Positions 13,125-23,483 of a stretch of DNA of 62,846 bases are shown here, in pieces. Each line of letters opens with the position of its first letter. Position 1 is the stretch's first letter. The translations under genes were made by a program, and so were the position numbers. Under the pieces are notes generated by a model. It saw nothing but the letters and a program-made list of their open reading frames with translations. It was not told the origin of the DNA and did no database searches. The stretch comes from Cochliopodium minus. Its lineage: Eukaryota > Discosea > Himatismenida > Cochliopodiidae. Location: positions 1-62,846 of the forward strand of contig JAMYWO010000240.1 of NCBI GenBank assembly GCA_024220525.1, in the 5' to 3' direction.

Positions 13125-15379
13125 ATGAAAAAATCAGATGAGAAGATGTCCAAGAAAAGATCAGAAGAAAAGATGTCGAGCACACATTCACATCCTTCAA
13201 TCAAAAAAATATCAAAGAAAGGGTAATTAAAAGGAAGTTTAAATTAAAAACTGAAAATTAATCAAATAAAAAAAAAAGAATCTTACATAAGAAGCAATTA
13301 TTCGGAAAATGGAAAGAGGTGAGATGGATTTTTTATCATAATATAATTTTTTTGTTTGCACATTCAAAATTGAATTAATATTATCTCGAAAAAAAAGCAA
13401 TACTATATATTGGAAAATGGATTGTTGATGGAATACAACAAAATTAGCGATACAAAGCCAAAACAAATGTACAAATTGGAGGAAGGAACAGTACAAAGCG
13501 GAAAAGATCTGATTGGAGAAGAGAACACTATAAACTTGATAATTAAACACAAAAATCCATTGTTTCTTAAAGCAACAACTGTAGATAATTACATAGAATG
13601 GTTATCAGCTTTCTCTTCAAATTGCCCATCTGATGAAAAACAAATGAATTACGATACTAATCTCGCAGATGCATTCAATGATCCTGTTGTGATAACTTCA
13701 GATACAGGCACAATAGTTGAGGTAAACGATGCTGCATCAGAGTTATTTAAGTACCCTAAGAATGTGATGATAGGACAGGTACTTCATTTATAACTATTCT
13801 TTCAAATAATTTAATTTATTCTTTCTCAATTTATCACTCAATCATAGCATGTCAACATTATAATTCCCAATCATATTGCCAAAGTAAGAAATTAAATCGG
13901 AAATTTAAATCAATAAATTAATAAATTTGAAAACTCAGATACATGATCAATACATCGAAAGGTAAACAAACTTTCAGTTTTTTATCAAAAAAGTAAACTC
14001 TTTGACACAAACAGATATCTCCAAACAAAAACAACACATCTCATAGGAAAACCAAGAAGAGTACCTGCTGTCACATCAGAAGGAAAAATAATAGAAGTAA
14101 TGTTATCCTTGGGAGTAGAAAACAAAAAGGAAAGGATCAGATTCATCGGTACCCTTAGAAAAATAGAGCCCGAACAATTACAAACCAACACCCTCGAGAA
14201 TCTGCTCAACAGCAAAGTTGATCAGTTTTTAAAGGGACAAACAATGTCACTGTTTAGATTAGAGACTGAGGTATCCGAAATCAAAAAATATCTTCAGTTG
14301 CTCTTGACCAACAAAAACATCGACTTTAATCTTGTCAGCACCATCCAAGACAAAAGTCAGGCCATCAACAACTTGTTCAGCACCTCTATGAATAATTCAT
14401 CACCTACCAGTTCTTTTTCTTTTGAATCTCCAATCTATGATCCTAAAAAAATGGAAATGATTGAAGTGGTAAATCATTAAAATTTTACTTTTTACTCAAA
14501 TTATATTTCTAAATAATTTAATTAATATTTTTTAATAAAGATTCGTCAAGTTAGTGATAATGTTAGAATATCTTCTTGTATTGTTGATGGTTGGAAATGT
14601 AACGTTAAAGAGATATATGTTGAAAAACTCAATTTGAGCAAGGTCATCGAATATGAAAAAGAAATTTCAATTTTGAAAAAAATTCCTTTCCAAAAAAATA
14701 TTGAAAGAATTCTCTTTCATAGCAAAACTTCAAAAACTCTGCGAATTTTTTTCACTGAGAATAATGTAACTTTGTCTTCGAAGCTCTCCCTCTTGAAAAA
14801 AGAAAATAAACACCTTAGTTATGAAAAAGTAGTCAAACTCTGCCTCGATATCATTAAGGGATTAATTTTCTTGCATGAACATCACATAACACACAAAGAC
14901 CTCACAAGTAAAAAAAAAAAAAAAATTCATTAACCCTTTTATTTTTCTTTTAATCAGCTGATAATATTTATGCAAACTTTAATACAAGTGGAGAAATTTC
15001 TTTCCTAACTATTGCTAACTATGATGGCTCTAACTTTCTAACAAATGAATTTAATTTCACTGATTCCAGCTTTTTTATTTGCGCTCCCGAAGTGTTTTTG
15101 ACTGGTGACTTCAAAAGGTTTTCTCATTCTTCTGATGTTTGGAGTTTGGGTATTGTTCTCTACGAAATGATGACTAATACTAGCCCTTTTGATCAAAAAT
15201 CCTACAATGAAATCAAGTCTTTAGTTTCTGGAAACAAATTCTTTTTTAATCTTCTTGAAAGAATAAACGACGACTCCTTCAAGCCTCTTTTCACTACTTT
15301 GGAAAACATCCTACAAATGGACCCAAACAGCAGAAATTCTCTTTTAAATTTAAAAGAGAAATTTGTCGATTTACTGTAG
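13125..15379 (+). CDS. PH-PAS-protein kinase (probable pseudokinase)
   Basis: Exons 13125-13222, 13279-13318, 13398-13778, 13848-13883, 13939-13961, 14015-14468, 14541-14907 and 14958-15379. The basic N-terminus leads into a PH domain (GILHKKQLFGKWKE-QYYILENG). A PAS domain follows (FNDPVVITSDTGTIVEVNDAA...), then a linker with a short coiled coil, then a kinase-like domain. In the kinase, the beta-3 Lys (CNVKEI) and helix-C Glu (EYEKEISIL) are plausible. The catalytic loop is HKDLTTDN, so Asp and Asn are kept. The DFG position reads NYDG within TIANYDGSN, and no glycine loop is visible. CAPEV and SDVWSLGIVLYEM are intact. It probably binds lipid and a small ligand or protein and acts as a scaffold; catalysis is doubtful. 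Confidence 0.85.
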
Positions 15380-15450
15380 AACGATAAATAAACTTATTTA
15401 ATTTATTTATATGATTTAACAAATAAAAATTACAAAAAAAAAAAATTGAG

Positions 15451-16217
15451 ATGACTGAAAAGGAAGTAAAAATTGAAGAGAAAGGAGAAGAAAAATTGGT
15501 TGTCAATAAATTTGATGATAAAGTACCTGTAAATGAAAGTGGAATCCCAACCTTTCCATTTGTGGTAAAATAGAAAAATTTTATTTAACAAAAGAATACA
15601 TGCATAATGATGTATTAAAATTAATCATCCATAATAATTAGATTTTTTGAAAAATTTAAAGATGATATGGTGTATATTAATTTATTTTTCATCATTATGT
15701 CATATATTCATCATTTTGAAATATATAGGAAGATGTAGCACTTTTTATTGATGAGAATGGTGGAGTGGAAATGGCGATGAAAACTATGGAGGGCCATATG
15801 CAAAGATATAAATATATGGAGGTTGTATTCTCCAGACAAAGAATGACCCTCAAATCTAAGATCCCAGAGAACGAGAAAACATTGGAAGTGGTCAAATTTC
15901 TCAAGAAGAAAAGAGAAGAGGAGATCAATAGTACCTTTGAATTGGGTAATGGTCTATATGCCAATGCTAAAATCAAAAATCCTAATTCTGTGTGTCTTTG
16001 GCTTGGTGCCAATGTGATGTTGGAATACACCTTTGATGAGGCCATCAATCTTTTGGAGGAAAATACCAACAAAGCAAATGATAAGTTGAAGATTTATGAG
16101 AGGGATCTCGAATTCGTCAAAGATCAGATCACCACCTTGGAGGTTTCTATGGCCAGAGTTTATAATCATAATGTTAGAGAGAGAAGAAAAAAGAGACAGA
16201 CTGGAGAAAAAAATTAA
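15451..16217 (+). CDS. PFDN3: Prefoldin subunit 3 (VBP1)
   Basis: Two exons (15451-15564 and 15729-16217) encode about 200 residues. The family's hallmarks are present: GIPTFPFV-EDVALFI near the start, a long N-terminal helix, CLWLGANVMLEY in the beta hairpin, and a C-terminal coiled-coil helix ending in basic residues. The product is one alpha-type subunit of the hexameric prefoldin cochaperone that hands actin and tubulin to CCT. The start is the only Met before the conserved block. It lies only about 70 bp after the kinase gene's stop. Confidence 0.92.
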
Positions 16218-16400
16218 TATTTGAGCAGGATACAACTTTACAACAAATTTTATTTGTAGAATCAAAAACAGGATAGATTAATTAAACAAATATTTATAAA
16301 TCATCTCATCATAATTCTCATTATCAATTCATTATCATTCAATATTAATTGTTCAATTCTTTTGGGTTGCTTAGAATAAAAAAAAAAAGGTTTTTCGTTC

Positions 16401-18295
16401 ATGAGATTAATTTTCATCTATCTCATTTCCTTTCTTTTGCTAATCTCCAAAATGGAAGGTTCATATTTCATAACCAATCATTTTTTGTTAAAAAAATTTA
16501 TTTCTTACCTATTCAGCTCAAAATAATGATTATACTTATTATTGTTATGGTAATTGCACTTCCCCAATCAATGTTCAATCATATCCTGGATTTTTGCTTG
16601 TGGGAGGTGAGTGTATTCGAAAATAAGCAAGCATTTTGAAATCAACTTTTTTGAATTCGATTTAATTGATTATAGGATCAACAGATGTAGATAATGCATT
16701 GAAGAAATTCATTCAAAATTCTGGTGGGGGAGATATATTGGCAAATAAAAACTTTGATTTATTTAATTATTTAAATTAATCACAAAAAAAAAAGGTTTTG
16801 AGAGCCTCTGGATCAGATGGATATAACAAATTTCTTTATGATTTGGAGAAATGCAACAGTGTATCAACAATTGTATTTCACAACAAACAAGCTAGCTCCA
16901 TTCCATTCGTTCTTGAGAAAATAGAAAAAGCGTAAAAGAACAAACAAAGACCAAATTGAATAAATAATCAATTTAATTATATATAAATTCAATCCAACCA
17001 AAACAGATCAGGAAGTAATGAATGATTTAAATTTTAATAAAAGAGAAATTTACTTTTCCAACATAGTTTTTTTTGCTGGAGGGGATCAAACTCTTTATTG
17101 GAACTTTTGGAAAAATACACCTGTTGAAACTAAAGTGAACGAAGCTATTACAAACAGAAACGTGCCAAGTAAAAATGAAAATTTTTTTGTGAGAATTTAA
17201 TCTGCGCCATATAATTTGGATCAATTTTTATATCTCAACATAAGATACTATATAATTGATCAATGAGATCCAAATAATCATGTTATCATTTGTATATGTT
17301 GATTTATATTGATCCTTTATCGATCATTTTTGCTGACAAATTTTCAATACAACTTTTAATTTATATTCCAACATACAAAATATAATAATCAATCGTATCC
17401 AAATTATTATCATTAGTATATGTTTAATATTGATCCTTCATCGATCAATTTTTACCAAAAAAAACAAAATTTCAAGTTATTTATATTAATTTAATTTCTT
17501 TCTTACTTTTTAGTTGGAGGTACTTCAGCTGGAATGGTAATCTTATTGTTTAATTAATTTTTTTTTTTAAAAAATCATTTCAATGTGAAATAACAAAAAT
17601 AGGCAATACAAACACAATACATTTATACAGGTGAATTTGGGTAAACAAATTATCATATCTTTTCATTTGAGAAACTCATTATCTTTTATTGTTACTTTTC
17701 CTTTTGAAGATCTGCAACTTCCAGTGTTGCTTTGAGAAATCCTTACGATAGAACTGTCACCATTGAACACGATTTGTTGACTAATCCTTTTTTTGTAAAT
17801 ACTATTTGTGACCAACATTTCTTTCAAAGGTAAATTTTAATTTTTATTTGAAACAAAATTAATCCAGTTTATTTATTTATTTATTAATTAAACTATTTTC
17901 CTTTTATTACTAAAACTTTAAGAGATCGTATGGGTAGATTGCTCGTTTTCTTAGCAAGATGCATGAAAGACAACGGGTTTGACAGTTTTAAGGGGATTGC
18001 GTGTGACGAATCTACTGGTGTGTTTCAAAACGGAAACGTCGGAACCATCTACGCTCACTATCCTAACGAGAGAAACGGAAATTTCTGCTACTTTTTCGAC
18101 GCTCAATCTCCTCCTACTGTCTGCCAAGCTAATACACCTTTGACTCTCCGTAATATCACCGTTTACAGATTATCTAACCAACAACTTTTCGACTTTAATA
18201 ATTGGAGGCCCCTTGATCAGTTGATCCCTCCTTACTCTCTCAATGTTAATGCTGGCGTCATCACTTCTACACAGTCTGGTGGAAGCATATATTAA
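16401..18295 (+). CDS. Secreted cyanophycinase-like peptidase (S51 family)
   Basis: Exons begin at 16401, 16517, 16676, 16795, about 17046, 17514, 17603, 17710 and 17923. A signal peptide (MRLIFIYLISFLLLIS) opens the protein. The body follows the cyanophycinase pattern: LLVGGSTDVDNALKKF, GDILVLRASGSDGYN, VFFAGGDQ, and the nucleophile elbow GGTSAGM with the S51 serine. The C-terminal part is Cys-poor beta-rich sequence. A role in digesting peptide or cyanophycin-like polymer in food vacuoles or outside the cell is inferred. Intron 16741-16794 has a GC donor. Intron 17169-17513 holds one full and one partial copy of the dispersed repeat. The acceptor near 17046 is my least certain junction; the alternative at about 17071 also keeps frame. 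Confidence 0.87.
16741..16794 (+). other. GC-AG intron
   Basis: The donor reads ATATTG|GCAAATAAAA and the acceptor AAAAAG|GTTTTG. Splicing here yields GDIL-VLRASGSDGYN, the conserved cyanophycinase block. No GT donor in the neighbourhood keeps that frame. Confidence 0.75.
17177..17345 (+). repeat. Intron-resident repeat, full copy (169 bp)
   Basis: Begins GAAAATTTTTTTGTGAGAAT and ends CTGACAAATTTTC, so the termini are inverted (GAAAATTT/AAATTTTC). GGATCAAT and TCAACATA recur in inverted order inside both arms, giving imperfect terminal inverted repeats of about 50-65 bp. It sits in an intron in the same sense as the host gene. The full copy at 38136-38304 has exactly the same length. No coding capacity. 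Confidence 0.8.
17346..17473 (+). repeat. Intron-resident repeat, partial tandem copy
   Basis: Directly abuts the full copy. It repeats the right arm (CAACATACAAAATATAATAA, then AATATTGATCCTTCATCGAT, then CAAAATTTC). The left arm is missing or decayed. Confidence 0.65.
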
Positions 18296-18415
18296 AATAA
18301 TAAATTCTTTGGTTAAATTAAAGATTTCGGATTTAAATTCAAAATTATAAATAATAAAATATAAATTATAAAATTATATTAAAATTATATTAAAATTTAT
18401 AAAAAAAATTGAAAT

Positions 18416-21400
18416 ATGGGGAATAATAGCTCTCAGCAGCAACCTAAGACTCAACAACCTCCCCAGATCCAAAAGCCTCCTCAAAATACGATCAAGCCCA
18501 TCGAGCCAAAGGCTGTGATACCCATTGAGCAAGATATTAAAGTGAGATGTCTCAATTGTAATCAGATGATATCTTTGAATATATCTGCAGGTATTATTTA
18601 TATTTAAAATAACAGATTCAAAATTTTCTGTTGCTGGAATTGGTTTTGATTATGATTCTATTAATTTAAATTTACCATATAGAACACAGTATGAATTGCA
18701 AGGTAGAATATATTGAAGAAGAAAAGGAAGTGGTTGTAGATAATAAGAAGGTGGAGAAGAAAAATGAGAATCTGTTTGGAAATTATGATTCAGATGAAGG
18801 AGAGGAGGTTCTGGAAGAGAACACAAATGTGGTGAATAAAAGGAAGGTGGATCTATTCCAAGAGGACGATTTATTCTTTCAAAACAAAAAGGAGAATAAG
18901 ACTGAAATTCCGACCATAAAGGAAAATAACAAACCAGAAACAAAACATGAAACCAAGCAAGAAATCAAAAAAGAAAATAAACCAGAAAACAAAGTAAAGC
19001 ATATTTATTTTTCATTTTAATTAATGTTTATTCACAAATTGCAATATTTGATTCTTTAATTCAAATTAGAATATTCATTTTAAATTTTTTTATCTCCAGA
19101 CACAACCCATCAAAAAAGATACAGGAGATTCATTGTTCGGAAATGATGATGAGGATTTTTTGATGGAATTGGAGAAGACAGAAAAAGAGGAGAAATTAAA
19201 GAATGAAAGGCTTGAAAAGGAGAAATCTGAGAAGGAGAGCAACATATTGAAGCAGGAGGAAGCTAAGCTCAAAAGATTGCAAGAGGAGAAGATCGAAAAT
19301 GAGAAATTGGAGAAGGAGAGGCTGGAGAAGGAGAGATTGCAGGAAGAAAGAGAGAAAATACAAAGGGAGAAGGATTTGCAGGAAAAAAAGGAAAGAGAAA
19401 GATTGGTAAATGAGTTTTTAAAAGATTAAATAATCTATTCAATCGAGTTTAAATAATCCTATCCAATCCAGATTTGATTAGAAATTTCTATTATTTAAAA
19501 ATATATTCTTAATTATTTTATTTATCATGTACGATGTTCTCTTTTTTTTTTTTAACATGTTTTATTCGATAGCTTGAGGAAGCAAGGAAGAAAGATGAAG
19601 AAAGAAAAAAAAAGATAGAGGAAAGCACCAAAGAGTTGGAAGATCTTTTCGGCACAGAAACAAAAAAAACCGAAAATTTCGATCCAATCTTCAAAATAGA
19701 TGACAACATTTTGGACAAGAACTTGGAAACACAAGAAATCTTGTTTCAAGAAAAAGAAAGGAAAGAAAAAGAAAGGCTTGAAAAGTTAAGAATTGAAAAA
19801 GAGAACCAAGAAAAGGAGAGGCTTGAAAAAGAGAGGCTCGAAAAGGAAAAGAAAGAGAAGGAAAGACTCAAAAAGGAAAAAATAGAGAAGGAGAGGTTGG
19901 AAAAGGAAAGGCTTGAAAAAGAGAGATTAGAGAAAGAGAACCAAGAGAAACTTAGAGTCGAAAAGGAAAGATTAGAGAAGGAAAGATTAGAGAAGGAGAG
20001 GTTGGAAAAGGAAAGGCTTGAGAAAGAGAGATTAGAGAAAGAGAAGCAAGAGAAACTTAGAGTCGAAAAGGAAAGATTAGAGAAAGAGACGTTGGAAAAG
20101 GAAAGGCTTGAAAAAGAGAGATTAGAGAAAGAGAAGCAAGAGAAACTTAGAGTCGAAAAGGAAAAATTAGAGAAGGAAAGATTAGAGAAGGAGAGGTTGG
20201 AAAAGGAAAGAATTGAAAAAGAGAAACAGGAGAAAGAAAGAATTGAAAGGGAGAGGACAGAAAAGGAGAACCAAGAAAAAATTAGAATCAAGGCAGAGAA
20301 GGAGATACAAGAGAAAGAGAGGCTCGAAAACGAGAGTTTAGAAAAAGAAAAGCAGGAGAAAGAAAGACTCGAGAAAGAAAAACAAGAAAGGAAAAAAATA
20401 GAGAAACAAGAAAAAGAGAAACAAGAAAGAATTAAACTCGAGAAGGAGAAGCAAGAAAAAGAAAGGGTAGAGAAAGAAAAAGAGAAGGAAAGATTAGAGA
20501 AAGAAAGACTCGAGAAGGAGGGATTAGAGAAAGAGAAGCAGGAGAAAATTAGAGTCGAAAAGGAAAGAATAGAGAAGGAGAGGTTGGAAAAGGAAAGAAT
20601 AGAGCAGGAGAAACAAGAAAAAGAAAGACTCGAGAAAGAAAAAGAAGATAGGGAGAGATTGGAGAAACAAGAAAAAGAAAAATTAGAAAAGGAAAGATTA
20701 GAGAAAGAGAAGCAGGAGAAACTTAGAGTCGAAAAGGAAAGAATAGAGAAGGAGAAACAAGAAAAGGAAAGATTAGAGAAAGAAAGAATTAAACAAGAGA
20801 AGGAGAAACAAGAAAAAGAAAAATTAGAAAAGGAAAGATTAGAGAAAGAAAAAGAAGAAACGGAGAAACAAGAAAGAATTAAACTCGAAAAGGAGAAACA
20901 AGAAAAAGAAAGGTTAGATAAAGAGAGATCAGAGAAGGAAGAGAAAGAGAAACAAGAAAAACTTAAACTCGAGAAGGAAAAACAAGAAAGGGAAAGATTA
21001 GTGAAAGAAGAAAAAGAGAAAGAGAGACTAGAAAAGGAAAAGGGAGAGAAGGAGAATCAAGAGAGGGAAAGACAAGAAAAGGAAAGATTAGAGAAAGAAA
21101 GATTAGAGAAAGAAAAAGAAGAAAAGGAAAGATTAGAGAAAGAAAGACTCGAGAAGGAGGGATTAGAGAAAGAGAAGCAGGAGAAAATTAGAGTCGAAAA
21201 GGAAAGAATAGAGAAGGAGAAACAAGAAAAAGAAAGATTAGAGAAAGAAAGACTCGAGAAAGAAAAACAAGAAAGGGAAAGATTGGAGAAAGAAGAAAAA
21301 GAAAGATTAGAGAAAGAAAGAATTAAACAAGAGAAGGAGAAACAAGAAAGAATTAAACTCGAAAAGGAGAAAGAAGAAAAAGAAAGGCTAAATAAAGAGA

Positions 21401-22370
21401 GATCAGAGAAGGAAGAGAAAGAGAAACAAGAAAAACTTAAACTCGAGAAGGAAAAACAAGAAAGGGAAAGATTAGTGAAAGAAGAAAAAGAGAAAGAAAG
21501 AATTGAAAGGGAGAGACAAGAAAAAGAAAAACAAGAAAAGGAAAGGCTCGATAAAGAGAGATCAGAGAAGGAAGAGAAAGAGAAACAAGAAAAACTTAAA
21601 CTCGAGAAGGAGAAACAAGAAAAGGAAAGGCTCGAAAAAGAAGAGAAGGAGAAACAGGAGAAGGAAAAAGTTGAGAAGGAGAAGCAGGAGAAGTTCCACA
21701 CCATGCAACTCAACAGGACCAAGACTGCTCCTATCTTGAGCGACAAGATCCTCAAGAACGCCAGCTCCTTCCTCCCTACCACCAAGAAGCCCACCTCTGT
21801 CGAAAGACCCAGCTTCAAGAAGTCCAACTCTTCGATTGTCTCCACCAAAATCAAAAGCAGCTTTAGTAACCTTCTTGTGTGGGTCAAAAAGATCGGTGCA
21901 AATTACGGTCTTGACATAAAAAATTGGTAAATTTCGAATTTAAAAAATAATTATTTTTTAACTATATTTCAGATTTTTCAATTCAAAAAATTATTCAAAA
22001 ATTTTTTTCGAGAAAACAATTCAAAACAAACCTTTTTTTTTCACAGGTCTAAAGATTGGGCAAATGGACTTGCTTTTTGCGCGCTCGTGCATTCCAAATA
22101 CCCCACTATGATTGGTGACTTCTCCGCTTTGAAAACTGACACCAAAGAAAACATATTTGAAAATTTCAAGCTTGCTTTTTCCAGCTTTGATAAGTTGGGT
22201 GTCAGTTCCCTTCTAGACGCTGAAGGTAATAAAGCCATTCTTTTTTAAACTTGTTATAACTAACTCTTTTTTTTTTTTTGTTACAAACTTCAGACATGAT
22301 ATTATGTGATCCTGAGCCTAAATCTGTTCAACTTTATGTTTCATCCATTTACAATAAACTTTATAAATAA
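18416..22370 (+). CDS. Long single-alpha-helix protein with N-terminal C2HC knuckle and C-terminal CH domain
   Basis: Exons 18416-18590, 18683-18993, 19100-19405, 19573-21926, 22047-22225 and 22294-22370. MGNNSSQQQ is a good N-myristoylation start. RCLNCNQMISL...EHSMNC is a C-x2-C-x12-H-x3-C zinc knuckle, rebuilt across an intron. Acidic disordered sequence follows, then about 600 residues of E/K/R-rich repeats (KERLEKE-type heptads), typical of a stable single alpha-helix rather than a true coiled coil. The end is a calponin-homology domain (LLVWVKKIGANYG...SKDWANGLAFCALVHSKYP). A membrane-to-actin spacer is inferred. Helix length probably varies between alleles because the DNA is itself repetitive. 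Confidence 0.85.
19745..21690 (+). repeat. Coding minisatellite-like (E/K/R)n repeat
   Basis: Purine-rich in-frame tandem repeats built from units such as GAAAGGCTTGAAAAAGAGAG. Larger blocks (encoding KQEKLRVEKERLEKE) recur near 19950, 20040 and 20130, and longer blocks recur near 20930, 21410 and 21560, showing repeated segmental duplication. The strand bias (A/G on plus) runs for almost 2 kb. The antisense frames are open only because of this repeat and are not genes. Confidence 0.9.
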
Positions 22371-23483
22371 TGATTGAATCATTATTTATAAAGTAAATAA
22401 AATCAAAATTTTTTTGAATAACATTGAATTTTTCTTGTTAAATTTTAAAGAACAAAACATTAAGAAAATTATTTTCATTTTTAATGCGATTTCAATAGAA
22501 ATATGATATAAAAAAACCTACAGCCAAGATTTTCATTCGGAACTAAATTTCACTCCTTGTGAAACTTTGATTGAAATGAAATTTGTAAGGAAGAAAGATT
22601 AAATTAAATTAAATCAAGATCTTAAACTAGATTGGAATACAAAGTGAAATAAAAAAAAAGGATCCAATTTTATTTAATAATTTATAATTTTAAAGGTTTC
22701 TCACAACTATTTTCTGAAATTTCAGTTTGTGAAGTTTCTTATGATCCAAGTTTCTATTTTTCTTTTCAGTTTTTGTTTGTAAATCTATGAATTCAAATAA
22801 TCAAAATTTTGAATAGTTTTTATAATGGAGAAAATATAAATTGTGGACTGTTAAATGAAATTTCAAATTAAAACTTTTCATATTGCTTAAAGAAGTTTAA
22901 ATGATTTGCTTATTTATTTAAAAAGATAGGTTTAACTTTGTATTTTTTTTTGTGGAAAATAAAAAATTAAAATTCTTCTTTCATTTCTTTTATTTATTGG
23001 AAAGAAAGTGAATAACAGTAGTTTTAAAAACCATTTTGGCTTTAATTTTTGATAATGGAGTAAAAATTAAATTATATTTTAAAAAATTAATAAAGTAATA
23101 AATTTAAATAATTTTATTTTCTGAATTTTAAATATCTACTAACATCGGAACCAAATTTATTTTCAATAAACAGTATTTAAAAAATCAAATGAACAGTGAT
23201 CAATAAATTTATTATTTGACTATTAATTAGATGGATCCTTAAAAAAAAAAAATTTATAAATTAATTAAAATATAAAATAATAATTTGAAATCTTTGTTAA
23301 AACTATACTTATATCGAGTTGGAAAACTGATTAATTTGAAAAATAAATATACATAAAATTGATAAATCAAGCAAGAACAATTCAATCTATTCTTTAACAA
23401 TCATTTAATTGTTTTTTAATTTCCATTATAATTATATAAAATAAAAAAAAATTGATATTTTTTAATTTCACACAACTGAATAA
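22371..23483. other. Intergenic region, no gene seen
   Basis: 1.1 kb of AT-rich sequence between two plus-strand genes. I find no sustained reading frame with recognisable content, no tRNA-like cloverleaf and no copy of the dispersed repeat. It is less homopolymeric than the introns. Confidence 0.5.

Noticed and set aside
19746-21887. Long open frames antisense to the KERLEKE repeat (SFSxLSFSN-type)
   Set aside because: They exist only because the complement of the purine-rich repeat has few stops; no start or splice context and no family.
22371-23483. Possible RNA gene in the 1.1 kb gap
   Set aside because: No tRNA-like arms, no conserved snRNA or snoRNA box that I could identify.
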